Assembly (NCBI GenBank): GCA_021613335.1
Contig: JAJTWR010000159.1
Span: 1,966,501-2,030,500, forward strand
Length of the DNA: 64,000 bases
Direction: 5' to 3'
Origin: Whitmania pigra
Lineage: Eukaryota > Annelida > Clitellata > Hirudinida > Haemopidae
In this document: positions 24,791 to 37,305 of the stretch, one piece after another
Layout of the letters: each line of letters starts with the position of its first letter
Position numbering within the stretch: the stretch's first letter is position 1
Made by a program: the position numbers and the translations under genes
The notes under the pieces: generated by a model
What the model saw: the letters and a program-made list of their open reading frames with translations, nothing else
Database searches by the model: none
What the model was told of the DNA's origin: nothing

Positions 24791-25917
24791 AACGTGCATC
24801 AGTAAATATTAACATCGCCCAATAACAAAATCAGTAAATAATAATGATAAGTTAATAATAGCATTAGTAAACAACAGTAACAATAGCATCAGTTAATAGT
24901 TAGTATCGGTGACAACGATAATAAAATACTTAGACTCTCAAATTCCGAACCTGTTTATTAAACAATTTTATGGATTGAGTAATTTTTCCTAATAATAATT
25001 TCATCATCCGTTATAATAAAATCGTTCTCGTATTAAATTATGCTAAAAGCTCATCCTCTGGCGAAATAGAATCATCGAGTTGCAAAGAGAACTCTGTTTT
25101 TAAATCACCTAATAATAATAACACCTTTTTTAAATCCGTTAGAATACTGTAGCAATAAATTTAAAAAAAACAGCCAATGAGTTAGAGACACCATTTCAAG
25201 TGAAACAAAATTTTATGGCTAATAAAGCATTCTATTACTTGGTAAAAAAAATAAAATAAAAAATAATAAAAAACATAAATTCATAGAAGAAATGTCTCCC
25301 GCCTTTCCAGCATCCCATGGGAGTACCGCCCACTTTAGAAAACACTGTATAAGTTATCTCACAACGTCTGGCTTCCTGCTGCATGTTCTCACATAAAATA
25401 ATAAATGTTATTATATGTAATATTATATTATATGTTATTATTATAATAATGTTACTGTATGTCTTATTACATTATATGTCATTATTGTAGTAATATATAA
25501 TTATATATGATACTTGTTATTATATGTAATACGTTAAATTATTTTTTTTCTTTTATTTTCTCAGCTGATCAATCAATTAAGCACAATTAATATTAATATT
25601 TAATATTTAAGATTAATATTTAAAGTTCGACGTTTAAAAAGACAATCCGTACCATGAAATGACCACTCTTTAATCACTTGTTCACTGCAGTGGAATGCAG
25701 ATTTGTAAGCTAACCTGCTTCTTCGGAAGAAACAAGAAATCTTCGGTGCAGGTAGGCAGGTTAAATTTTCCCCTTTTATTTTTCCCTCGAGGAAGTAAGT
25801 TGTTCACCGAAAGACAAACTAACGGCAGGGGACACGAGCGTTAGACAATTTGAAAAAATTGAATTTGTAGCATATTTTGGCTCAAACAAGAGATCCACAA
25901 TTAGCGCTGAACAGTAA

Positions 25918-25947
25918 CTTGTAGTAGTTGTTGTTGTTGCTGCTGCT

Positions 25948-25981
<34 letters not shown>

Positions 25982-26032
25982 CTGCTGCTGCTGTTGTTGT
26001 TGTTGTTGTTGCTGGTGTGGCTGCTGTTGTCG
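25918..26032. repeat. TTG/CTG (CAA/CAG) mixed trinucleotide tract
   Basis: About 110 bp of GTT, GCT and CTG triplets, mostly TTG with CTG clusters. On the minus strand this could be polyglutamine, but I find no flanking coding frame or splice sites that would make it an exon. Confidence 0.85.
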
Positions 26033-26282
26033 TTGTTATTGTAATGATGTTAAAATCGTTTTTCGTTCAATTTTGTGTTATTCTTGCAATATTGCGTTCA
26101 ATTTTAAAATTAAGTAATAAATATCGTAATAACAATAAGAGGAAGAAAACTTGGATATCATCAAACTTTTCAAGGTTGGTGTCGTCAGTTTTATTTCAAA
26201 AGTAAAGTGAACAACTGACCCAAGTGAGTTCAGATCGATTGACCGTGAGTTCACTCATGAATCATAAAAAAATAAATAAGAA

Positions 26283-26490
26283 AGGAAAAAAATCATCATG
26301 ACGTATCTAAAGCATTCGATTCCGTTTCTCATGAATCGATTATCGGGAAGTCCTCTCGATTCACCGCACCACTTGTTAACGAGATATTTGCCACAGAAAT
26401 TGCCACGTCCACATTAGAATTGGAAAAGAGATCGGCAGAGCTCTACAGGTCTGTAGGAGGTCTAGGCAAGGCGACTATAATTTTATATTA
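26283..26490 (+). mobile_element. Small LINE reverse transcriptase fragment
   Basis: The + strand begins with HDVSKAFDSVSHESIIGK, the reverse-transcriptase motif with the first catalytic aspartate (family form D-x-x-KAFD-x-VSH). About 50 more open codons of a different, possibly C-terminal part follow before a stop. It is internally deleted and in the opposite orientation to the larger LINE that follows. Confidence 0.6.
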
Positions 26491-26699
26491 AATAACTTTT
26501 TATGTAAAAAAAAATAAATTTTTATTGTTATTATTAACTTTTGAAGTTTACTTCCTATCTTTTTTGGGCACCGTAAAAACACATTGTTGGGATTTTTGCT
26601 AAGTTTGAAAATAATACTTTACCAAACTTAAAAAATAATTTTGGAAGCACTATTTACATAAAATACTAAAATTTTAGAACTTCGTGGCGTAGTTGAGAT

Positions 26700-29130
26700 A
26701 TCGTCAAAAAATACTTCCTATATATATTGGGCGGAGTGTTATGTGCGCTGTTCCAAATCATCTCAGTTGTGCAAAGGACTATAATCAAATAAATAAATAA
26801 TGTGCGCTGTTCCATTCAATGCAATCTTCTGCACCTCATACTGGCTCGGTTTTTCTGGTATCTTCTCCAACTCTTTCCTGCAGTTTTCTTCAATCGTTCC
26901 CAGTGCTCACACAATAACTGGTGATGTTTTCACTTCAACTTTCTACATTCTGCTTACTTCAATTTGCAAATCTTTATATTTAAGAATTTTTTCATTTAGT
27001 TTTTTTATAACATTTTGGTCGTCCGATATGGAAATTTCAATCAGCAGGCAATAATTTTCTTTTTTGTTCAAAAATATGATGTCCGGTCTATTAGCAGGAA
27101 TTGTTCTGTCTGTGAGTACACCTTGGTCTCACATGAGTCCTTCGCCGATACTCTCTACAGGCTCAGGTTTGTGTAAATAATATTTCTCAGTTACTGGAAC
27201 ATCGAAACTCTTAGATATTTTCCAATGGATGTACACATCAACTTTATTGTGTCTTTCAGTATATTCTGTTGGAGCAAGCATCTGACATCCAGCAATTATG
27301 TGTCCTATATGTTCCTCTGCTTTATGGCACAATCTGCATATGCTGATCACATCTTGCTTTAATATGTGTTTTTATTAATATCTTGTTTTCAAGACCTAAT
27401 CCTTCGCCGTTTTAATTAAAATCTCAGTCTCCCCTGTCAATCCAATGCGATTGAGCCATGAAACTGTCAGTTCTTTACTAATTCCTATCTTTTCCATATT
27501 CCTCAAGAACTGTCCATGCAGGAGTTTTTTTTTTTTATTTCTTCCAACTTTTCTAATTGCATCTTATTTTTTAATTCATCGGTCATTTTCATTCCAATAT
27601 TTTTCTTCAGCGCGCATTTATTTTGAATTTTGCTTGCTTCTTTCAAGATTGACTATTTTTTCATGAGACTGTCGTTCAATTTTACTATTTGGATTAACCT
27701 ACTGTTTTCTGCTTCGATATATTCTGATAGACCCAGCATAGCCTGTTGATATACTAACCAAACCTCAAGTAACCCTCTGCCACCATTCTTTCTTTTAACA
27801 TACAACCTCTGCACGTCAGCTTTTGAATGGTGAATCCATTGATGGTCAGAATTGTTCTTGTCTTTCTGTCGATCTTCTCAATCTCCGATTTTAGCCATTG
27901 GATTATTCCGAAGCTATAAGTGAGGACTGGTACTGCCAAATTTTTAATGGCCATGATTTTGTTCCTTGCGTTGAGTTCGGTTGTCAATATTTTCCTTATT
28001 CGTCGGTAATATTCTTTTTTTACCATTTCTTTCATGGCTTTATTGTTTACACCATTTTTTCTTCTATCCCGAAACATTTGTAAAATTCATCGACTTCGAG
28101 TGATCTAATTTGGAGAAAATCTGAATCTGTGAGCTGAATATTCTTTCCTTACATGATATTTCCTTGTTTTATTTCAATTGTAGCGCATTTTTCTATTCCA
28201 AACTTCATTTGAATATTTTTGCTAAATTTTTCAACAGTTCTCAAATTTGTTTTCATGTGTTCTTGATTTGTAGCAAATAACTTCAAATCGTTCACATACA
28301 ACAAATGACTTAGCTCCTGTTCGTGAATGATGTAACCTTTTCCTTTTTTCCTCAGAGCATTGGATAATGGCATCAATGTCATGCAGAATAGCAACAGTGG
28401 CAAAGAGTCTCTTTGAAATATTCCTCGTTTAATAAGAATGCTTCCTGTTTTTATGCATCCATCTCCACTCGTTAGCATCATTGTGGTTTTCTATTTAAGC
28501 ATTGAGCATTCAATGGAATTTCTAATAACTTCGTAAATTTTGTATGTTTTCAGTATTTGCTTAATCTATAAGTGGGGGATACTGTCGAACGCTTTTCTGT
28601 AGTCTATCCAAGTAACGTACAGATCTTTTTTGAATTTCTTTGGATGCTGCATCACCATCTGACTAACTGATCTTTGTATCCTCTACTTTTCTTTCTACAT
28701 CCTTTCTGTTCTTCTGGCAAGATGTTGTTTGTCTGAAGATAGTAATAAATCTTTTCCGACATCAATGATGTCAAGATTTTGTACATTACTGGTTACAAGT
28801 TATCGGCCTGTAATTCTTCGGTTGCAAGTTATCCTTTGATTTTGGCAACAAATAAGTAATGCCTTTTGTTAACCATTCAGGTATATTAATTGGATTTTTT
28901 ATTATTTCATTATAATCAGAGAGCAACTGGCCATGAAGTGATACCAAATATTTTAACCAAAAGTTGTGTATCCTGTCCAATTCTGTAAGAATTTAATGGT
29001 TTTTTTAAACTCTATCTCTTCAAATTCTCTCCTTTCATCACTCTGCTAATTTACTTGGGCTATTTCTTATTGAATCCATCCTGCTTGACAATTATGTTAC
29101 TTCAATCTGTTCTTTATTGATTTCTCTGTA
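26700..29130 (-). mobile_element. Large degraded non-LTR retrotransposon (RT to C-terminus)
   Basis: Read on the minus strand, consecutive blocks match a widespread invertebrate LINE RT in order. At 29050-28786 there is W...IP.W.TKG.T.LLPK and NYRPITC. At 28481-28149 there is RGIFQRDSLPLLLF, and the active-site box reads LLYVNDLKLF, so the FxDD-type aspartate pair is broken to N-D. At 28077-27754 there is a KEYYRRIRKIL... and DRKTRTILT stretch. At 27350-27129 there is a CRLCHKAEEHIGHIIAGCQ zinc-finger-like tail. At about 27120-26700 there is a C-terminus with NRPDI and ALNGTAHI. Stops and frame changes make it inactive. A tiny retroposed tail is inserted in its last part (26756-26799). Confidence 0.75.
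26756..26799 (+). mobile_element. 44-bp retroposed LINE/SINE tail with 15-bp TSD
   Basis: AATCATCTCAGTTGTGCAAAG, then GACTATAATCAAATAAATAAATA, lies between two copies of ATGTGCGCTGTTCCA (26741-26755 and 26800-26814). This is an extremely 5'-truncated retroposition of a 3' tail ending in ATAA repeats. Closely similar tails occur at 39043-39100 and about 60290-60340. Confidence 0.85.
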
Positions 29131-31749
29131 CAATTTTTTTATTATTAAAATTAATTTTTTTTACCACTATTATTTTTACTATTATTATTATTATTTTTGC
29201 ATTAAGTGAGCTGATTTGTTGGATGTTAATCTGGACTCAATAAAATCTTTAAAAAAGTGAATAATAGCATCTCCTCAACAAATTTCTTTTTCATCACATG
29301 TTGACTTTCAATTTCCTTTATTTCAAAGTTTTTTTTAATCGACAGCAAAGATAGTTCTGGTCAATCGTCATCAAAAACCAAAATAAAATGCTTCAAAATG
29401 AATGTATAATTCGGAAAGGTTTGATAAATAATCTTTTTCTATGTCGACTTACAGTTTACATCCACATTTTGATTGTTTTTGAACATTATGGTGATGCATA
29501 CGTTATATTGTGGTTTTACAAAAGCGGTTCCAATGGTTTCATGTTAATGTTGCTGCTGTTAGAGTTACATTGTAGATATTGCTGATATTATCGTTTTTTT
29601 GTTCATTAATTAATTTATTTATTTACTTAAATACAAATTTTATTAAGATCACAGTTTAAAATATATGTCAGAAGAAAACAATTTTTTAAATACAAATATT
29701 ATTTAAATTTAGAATAATGTCATTATCCGAAATTAATCTCCACATCGTAAAAAACAATTTTATTTCAGAGTAAATTAATTTTTTTGAATCACTTTTTTTG
29801 CATTTGCACTCCCTTGTTTCATTAATTTTTCAAGAATAAGTACGTTCCTTAAGTACGTGCTGTGGAGTTGCTTTATGATGAACTTTTCGCCATTTTAACC
29901 CAGACAGGTCTCCATTAGCTTCGAAGGTGTATTTTCAACTTATTTGCAACTTCAAAAATGAAGGGATGTAAAAAGATATGAAATGCTCGTGCATTGAACT
30001 GCCGAAAGAAATGGCATCAGAGATCAACTCCGAAAGATTGCAACTTGTTCGAATTGTTCTAAATCTTTATTTCAAAACAAAATGGTCGTTGAAATAGCAA
30101 CAAATCGTCATTATTGGCGGAAACCTAACGGCGTAAAGAAATCTTATCGGGCAAACACGTCAAGATGTCCCAGTAATTCAACCGCTGTAATATTGCAGTT
30201 TTGCAGTTTTGCAGTTTCGTCTGTCATTTTAAATTGGTTACTTTGTTTAACGCCGACGATTGTTCTGAATAACTCCAGCAATATGTAACCTTCTCATTGG
30301 ATAAGACTGGATTAAAATAAACTTCTTGGAAGAAAAACAAAATAAAAATAACTTTAAGCGAATTGCCGACGTGTTTTTTAGATCCAGTTCGCTTGTGTGT
30401 TCAGATTGATTGATGAGGTCGCCATTGCGTCTTTTAGGCTTTAAAATATATAAAAGGTAATGAAATGGCCAAATTATAAAATCTTATTGAAAAATCTTGT
30501 TCAATACTTTGTAACCTTCTCAGACGTTTTCATGGGAGAACGAAAGAAAACATGCTAAAACAGCGAAATTGACAAAAGCGCTGAAATCCTTCAAATCTTT
30601 TACGGCAAAAAACTCATTCTGTGACCTTTTAAAGTAAAACTCAACAAAAGGCCAAAAAAAAACACTAAAACATAAAACAATTGCAGGCTATCAAGAGGAG
30701 TCAGATGGGCTTTGAAAGAAAATTTTGCTCCTATAAAAAAGTCCTAATGGCATTTACAATTCCTTAAAGTGAACTTTGGAGATTTTACATTTTTTTTAAG
30801 GTTGTAAATATTTTTTTAATTCTACTATTTTCAGAGCCTAAAAGTAAACAAATTTCAGTGAAGTGTTTAAAAGTTCAGGAATTTATCCAAGAAAAAAACT
30901 CAGATCAGTTCAAATTGAATGTAGTTGCCTGATATGAAAAATGCAACAGAGATATTTCATGAATTTTTTATGGAATGCAATAGCACAATGCAACAATAGA
31001 GATGAATGTCATTTGTATGAGGCACAATAACATCGTAATGCAATATTTGTTGACGCTGCCAACAATCAGCATGATTAATGCCTCCATCCTGGGCAATTTT
31101 TTAAATTATGACCAGCATGAATTAGGTGATCCAAAATTATAAGTATTATTACTTCTTATGTTATTATTCTTGAAGTTTTCCAGACAAATTTAATTCTTTA
31201 TTCTTAAAAATTTATTTACCAACTCAATTTAAAATTAATTTGCCTTTTCAGAGTTCATGATTGTGTTGTTGCGATAACAATAAATATTTATGAACATGTA
31301 AACGTAAGCCTTGAAACAACATTAACGGCTGAGATACTTAACATATTGGAATATGTAATCTCAATCTCACATGCTAGCAATATATATGTTTTATGTAATA
31401 AAAGATAAAAATGTACTAATTAATATCTAAACTATCTACTTGTTCAAATCGATGCAATAATAAAAATTGCATAAATAATACGGCTACCTAGGCAATGTGC
31501 AAGGCTTTGGTGGGTTTAAAGAAAGTCTGATCATGAAAAGCAAGGAGATACGTCGCTTGATCTTGTTCTGAATGGAGATGAGTGCCATTGCTCATCAACT
31601 TCCAGGTTTATGGTGGGCTTCATTTGTCTTCGTTTGAGACAATGTTTTACCACGTCGGAACTCGCTGAATGTTTCATTCATCATTGCCACTCAAGACCGA
31701 GCGAGGTTTCCTAATTAAGACGCCATTTTTTGAGCACCAAGTATTTGTT

Positions 31750-31895
31750 GTTTATAAATAATTTAATTTAACAAATGCCACTCAAATCATCAATTGCACC
31801 AGAAAGTTTAAGTTTTTCTACTTGACCTGAGAGCTTGTTTATAAATAATTAAACATAACAAATGCCACTCAAATCATCAATTGCAAGGGAAAGTT
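31750..31895. repeat. Direct repeat, ~59 bp, two copies 87 bp apart
   Basis: 31750-31808 and 31837-31895 both start GTTTATAAATAATT and share ACAAATGCCACTCAAATCAT followed by CAATTGCA. It is a local tandem duplication in non-coding DNA. Confidence 0.85.
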
Positions 31896-32958
31896 GACTG
31901 AAATTGAAAGTGGGTTCAAAGATTCAGTAGCTTTTAAAATAACGTCTTCTGACCAAGTTCTTCGTGATTAATTGGAATTTTAAAACCTGCAAAAGTGAAA
32001 CAAAAAATATCAACTTTCTAGTTATTGTCGCCTTCTTAGGACTGACTCACAGGATTTTGACATCTGGAATGACATTCCTTCAAGCAATCTCCGGAACTCA
32101 TTTGAATCTCCGTAAAGTCCATTTGCTAATTTAGAAACATTTTTATTTTTAAGCAATCTTAAAACTCGATTTATTCGACTAAGTTTGCATTTACTCTTTA
32201 TTTTACTTTTCATCGAATAAACATTAAAATTATGTAATTATTTTTAAGCCGGTCATAATTTGTTTAGAGTTAGTTTTTTTGTGATTTCATATTCTGAATA
32301 ATATAAAATAATATATTTTATTTTGAATAAAATAAATTCAATGAAACATCAATAACAAGGACATTGGAAGAATTGTTCAATATTTTCAATAATTTTCAAT
32401 CGTTAATAGTGATGAAAATCACCATATCATCACATCATCACATCATCACACCACCAATCTATGCTGACGTTCCCGCCTCGTCAATGAAATGTTATTACTC
32501 TGAATTATTTTTAGAATTCCTTTAAAAAAATTTCCAAGAATAAAATTCAATCAATCATTGGAAATTTATGAAGAAGGAAATTCACGAAATTAAAATGTGA
32601 TTCATTGGAGTTGATTTCATTAAAATTTATCCTCTTCGTCCTGATGATGATCATCATATTCTTTTTTCAGTTCCAGTTTTTAGACATTTTTAAATAAAGA
32701 GAATTTGGACAATCTATTTTTGTAATGTATTTATGTTTATTTTTGTTTCCAAAAATGTTTATGCTGTGTTGTCGTGGCTGGTAATGATTATTATTGTTGT
32801 TATTTTTTTTCCATCAAAACAAACCAAGATCAAACAGTTCAGCTAAACGAACATCAATTTAAAATTGTTTAAGTCCTTCAACACTTCTCGGAGTCAGCAA
32901 CTGAAGTTATTATTACTTAGCTATGACATTTCATGACACGTCACTTCTCCATAAAAAA

Positions 32959-33171
32959 TCACGTAACTCTCAATATCTCACCATCAATTTCGCACAGTTC
33001 TTCTTCAAAAAAATCGTAGGCGAAGAGGGACCCTGGTTGCACCCTTAGTTTTATTGTCCACTTGTTGGCTCCACGTTTTGAACTGATCTCCTTTTCTTCT
33101 TGAAGCAATAATTTCTTGATTACCTCTCTGGCCTTCTTTCTTAAATCTTTACTGGTGAGGACCCTTCTGAC
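32959..33171 (-). CDS. Coding-like C-terminal segment, unknown protein (weak)
   Basis: The minus strand is open for ~70 codons from about 33171 to TGA (32961-32959) with no start codon. The reading is well balanced and protein-like (KDLRKKAREVIKKLLLQE, then NKWTIKLRVQPGSLFAYDFF and CEIDGEILRVT). An in-frame stop lies just upstream, at 33175-33177. A 3' splice site would have to be one of the AG dinucleotides at about 33167-33170, and neither has a good pyrimidine tract. It may be a real last exon or the end of an old transposon ORF. Confidence 0.3.
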   Translation of the reverse strand, partial: VRRVLTSKDLRKKAREVIKKLLLQEEKEISSKRGANKWTIKLRVQPGSLFAYDFFEEELCEIDGEILRVT

Positions 33172-34984
33172 GGCTCACTGTTTTTCCATTTAGAATCATT
33201 TTCCAGAATGAGATTCTTTGAAGTATGACTTTCAGAAGCTTTAAAACGAGTTATCGTGAATTTTAACAACCAATTTGTTTATGTTTCTAAAAATGTTCTT
33301 GTTCTGTTGATGATGAAAATTATTTTTTTTTAGACAATAACTTTCAGCAACGTTGAAAATGGATTGAATGATTAGAAATAAATAAAATAGAACCAAATTA
33401 AAAGAAGTTTGTTATTTCAAAATATTATTAATATATAATTAACATAGCAAACTTGAAATTTGAGTTTGAATACTTAAAAACTGATGGCAGCTTTTAAGTT
33501 TTAAGCTTGTGACAAATACTTTGAAACATCTTCCATCCTAAAAACAACAACAGCATTCTGCTTTTTTAGTATATTTCAAAAAAACTTTTTCTTATGAAGT
33601 TTAAAAATCTGGGCGATATTCTGAAAACTACTTTGGGTGACAGTTCCAAGGGGTCAAAGAGAATTGATTTTTCTGAAAATATATTGATAGTGAACCTATC
33701 TATGAAACACAACAGAAAGCAAAATAGAGAATGAATCTGTAGAGAAAATATTCGAACGATAAGTTGACATTTGGTATTATTGCAATTATTTAATCAACAT
33801 CGTTTGAGCCTGTTGAAATAATTTAAGCGGAAGAAATACTATCAATGATGAATAAAGTTGCGTCACTTTTGAACCCATTGAATTCAAATATTTTCCTCCG
33901 TCAGGATTTGTCTTTTTATTCTCTGCAATTTGCTTCCTGAAACTTCTTTGTCATTTGGTTGAAGCTTCTATTTCTGGATTTGTCTGCTTTGTGACTTTCA
34001 CTTTTTAATTGTCATTTTTGAATCGTTTTTTTTTCCAATGTTCCCTCGTTTGACAATTCTCTTTTTATAATTTTTTCTCCCTTCGTTCGACAATAAATTA
34101 CAAACACTCTTCTAAATTTAACAACACCTTCCATAAGTTTCGTGAATAAACATTTTATGTCAACTGTCAATTGTTTTAAAATTCTGAGAGCGCTTCGTTA
34201 AATCATTTAATATTTAATAGCGAATTGAGAATAATTCGATAACAGAACAAAATTGCAAATATTTTGAAAATCTAAAATTAATAAGCAGACGAAATAAAAT
34301 ATTAAAATATGCTCTTTAAATTTAAAATATTCATTTAACTTTTAATTTAAAATATGCCGTTTCTCAAAATTTTGAACGATTTAAAAGTTGGAACGTCTGC
34401 TTTTAAATCAGATTTTTTTAAATAATCCCTAGGTAGAACATATTAATTCATATTTCCTAGATGGCAGTTAAAAAGCTAAATGAACTTCAAGTGATTAGTA
34501 CTGTGCTTAAAAATTTTGTTAAAAATGATGCTCCTAATGATTTTCTAATGAAATAAAAAATTTTATGAAATATTATGGTATTATATATAATAATTTATTT
34601 ACTCCCCTACAAGCAGATTCATTCCACCCTCCAGAGGACACCAACCAAGAGAAAGTAACTCCTGGCTTTTCGTTAACATTTGATTAGAAAACCTCTAAAA
34701 TTAAAACTTTGAATTAAATTTGCAACTTTTGTGATAACACTCAAATTACGTCAAAACTTTGTTGAAAGACAATACTAATCCGCTAACATTAGTGATACCC
34801 TTTGCATTTTCCACAAAAAGAAAAAACAGTTATCAATAGATATTTGGTTGATATTTCTTCGGAGTTGTAATTTTTAAATGATGTTACCATATAAAAAATT
34901 ATTTTTAAAAAAATATGTACAGTCGAACCCGGTTATGTCGCTGGCCTAGGGGTTTGCCAAAAGCATCGAGATAACCAAAACATT

Positions 34985-35951
34985 TTCCGTATTTCCCTGA
35001 AAATAAGACAGTGTCTTACATTAATTTTTTCTCGAAAAGTCGCGCTAGGACTTATTTTCGGGGGATATCTTATATTTTCATAATAAACAACCCATTAGAA
35101 CCTTTTTTCATGTTACGCAAATTATTAAGCTACAAGAGGCAAAGAACATGGTTTTAATCATTTGTTTTAGAAGGATGTTAAAAAACCATTCAATTAAAGT
35201 ATATTATTTTTTAAATTAGTCAAATATCAAGGTGACCCGTCAAAATAGCCCAGCGACAAAATAGCCCCGTCAAAACATCCCCGTCAATGTATCTTTATAA
35301 AAAAAATATTTGTATGAGTTGAAAACATTAACCGATAACTGATTTCAAACTTGATTAAATGATATGATTTTTATGTTTTGATGGTGCTGTTTTGACGGGG
35401 CTATTTTGTCGCCGGGCTATTATGACGGGGTGCCAAATATCAACTTCTGGATCATCTTCATAAATCTCCAAATTCTGAATTCCTGCATGAATTTCTTGCG
35501 AATCCATTTCCCGCAGAACCATTGGTCTCAATCTCTCAGGTTTAGCAAGAAAACTATCCTTAAATGGGTATTTCTTGTTCGTGTACCCTGCACCATTGGC
35601 AATACAGCTACCAGTGATTTTACGTACTGAATTCTTAACCCAACTCACAATCTCTGGCAGATTAGACTTCGCGGAGCTTCTGATCCACACTTTCACTTCT
35701 TAGCATTTCCCTTCTCCACCTGTTAATTGAGGTCATCATACTTTGCTTGCCATTTGCGGATTATTCCGATATCCAACCTATTTTCTTTACGGAAAGATGT
35801 AAGATTCCTATCTAGTGAGTCTTCCACGATTCTTTTCTTGTGCTCGATGGTACAGTGTTGTAACTTAACTAGGGCTTATTATCGGGGTAGGGCTTTTATT
35901 ACGAGCATCTTGAAAAATCATGCTAGGGCTTATTTTCGGGGAAACAAGGTA
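34985..35951 (-). mobile_element. Transposon with TTTCCC-GAAAATAAG ends and BrkDBD-like relic
   Basis: The left end CGTATTTCCCTGAAAATAAG and the right end (inverted) TTGTTTCCCCGAAAATAAGC are inverted repeats, with further AATAAGCCCTA motifs inside. The minus strand from about 35860 to 35640 keeps an N-terminal DNA-binding domain of the Brinker/CENP-B-like type. It reads EHKKRIVEDSLDRNLTSF, then IIRKWQAKYDDLN and VEKGNAKK, and is interrupted by stops. The following reading (35696-35355) ends in an EDDPEVDI stretch. The copy is dead. It is nested in 34920-36075 and itself split by a MITE at 35231-35434. Confidence 0.6.
35231..35434. mobile_element. 204-bp palindromic MITE with perfect 9-bp TSD
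   Basis: The arms begin GGTGACCCGTCAAAATAGCC and (inverted) GGCACCCCGTCATAATAGCC, each continuing with GCGACAAAATAGCCCCGTC. The 9-bp sequence AAATATCAA flanks it exactly (35222-35230 and 35435-35443). Nine-base duplications with long inverted repeats are typical of Mutator-like MITEs. The family assignment is inference. Confidence 0.85.
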
Positions 35952-36604
35952 ACAGAATCGATATAACCGATGAGAAAATGCTAAGACAGAGAGGGAATTT
36001 GGCGGTTCTACTTCGAAAACGTCGACTTAATAGGGCTGGCGAGTTAACCGAGGTCGAGACAAATGAGTTTCACTGTATAACTCTTAACTCCGGTTGTATT
36101 TAGGGGTTTCGGTGACCACGACGAAACTGATAATATGGTGTCCCCACATTATTAACGTTAATAAGTTTTTATCTAATTTTGATAATTTTGTGCTATGCTC
36201 CCTCTTAACATTATCAACTTGGCATCGCCTCCCGCTAGCAGCTATCTGCAAATCCAAACAAATGCACAACCACTTGCTAAGGAAAAGAGAAGAATTGTAT
36301 TGAAAGAAGTATGTTAAGATGGAGCAGAATTACAAACAGAATTACAAAAAACAAAAATTACAGAAGCCTGACAACTGATTTAGCACGAGGAAAATGTTGG
36401 TTTAATGAAGTTAATTTCCAATGAAATAAAATGAAAACTTATCACTTTTACTTTTGCATTCAATCTCTTCTCATCAACACTTGACATCTAGCATGTAACA
36501 TTGATTTGTTTGCAATAAAATGTTGATAAAGTGGGTTCCGTAGTTTTTCGACCCTCAGAGATCCAAGGAGCATTAAAGTGGACTTAAACGAACGTGAAGC
36601 ATTG

Positions 36605-36648
36605 AATAATAATAATAATAATAATATAATAATATAATAATAATAATA

Positions 36649-36745
<97 letters not shown>

Positions 36746-36827
36746 TAATAATAATAATAATAATAATAATATTTATATTATTATATACATTATATACATT
36801 ATTATATTATTAATAATTTACAATTAT

Positions 36828-36863
<36 letters not shown>

Positions 36864-37000
36864 TTATAAATAATTATAATAATAATAATATAATAATAAT
36901 AATATTATAATAAATAATTATAATAAATGTTATGTTATGTTATGTTATTAATATTTATTATTATTATTATATATTATTATAATTATTATAATAATTATAA
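36605..37000. repeat. AAT/ATT microsatellite and AT-palindrome tract
   Basis: About 400 bp of AAT trinucleotides changing to ATT on the far side, with TATGT repeats at about 36926-36945. The whole could fold back on itself. Confidence 0.9.
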
Positions 37001-37237
37001 CTCATTTCTAACAACTCGAACATTTGTTTTAGTGAGTGAAGTAGCAACAACACGCAACTAACGAACGATTTATCACGTGCCACGTTATCACATAATCACA
37101 TTATAATATTGTCACTAATTGTTCAATCTCAACTAAATGACGTCATCGGTGTTAATGTTTTCGTCGTCATAAAAAAGTCATACTGCTTCAAACGAAAACC
37201 CATGGCTTGATGTTTTTAATGGTTAAAACTTGCACCT

Positions 37238-37305
37238 CTCACGCTGGATTCGAACCCCGTTGCTGGATCACCGTCTTAATCATCTATGATAATCAGCTAT
37301 GCAAC
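37238..37305 (-). repeat. tRNA-like sequence (SINE head or tRNA pseudogene)
   Basis: On the minus strand a perfect B-box core GGTTCGAATCC (37246-37256) is preceded by an A-box-like TAGATGATTAAGACG (37272-37286). That is the order and spacing of a tRNA-type internal promoter, but I cannot fold a complete cloverleaf. A tRNA-derived SINE remnant is the likeliest reading. Confidence 0.35.

Larger units (their letters stand above)
29131..34910. other. Gene-poor stretch
   Basis: Apart from the direct repeat at 31750-31895, a CATCA microsatellite at about 32410-32455 and the coding-like piece at 32959-33171, I see only AT-rich sequence with short chance open frames. The frame at 32022-32213 (-) has a possible donor but no similarity. 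Confidence 0.45.
34920..36075. mobile_element. pogo/Tigger-like element (outermost of three nested)
   Basis: The left end TA-CAGTCGAACCCGGTTATGTCGC and the right end, read inverted, TA-CAGTGAAACTCATTTGTC with the subterminal GACCTCGGTTAACTCGCCAG form typical pogo/Tigger terminal repeats (CAGT-AACC-CGTTA type) flanked by TA. Its body is almost wholly replaced by a second transposon (about 34985-35951). Confidence 0.65.

Noticed and set aside
25918..26205. Polyglutamine exon or CAG-repeat gene
   Set aside because: The tract is mixed CAA/CAG without flanking coding frame, start or splice sites on the minus strand.
32022..32213. Basic 63-codon frame on the minus strand with a GTGAGT nearby
   Set aside because: No acceptor or similarity. 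Lysine richness follows from A-rich sequence.
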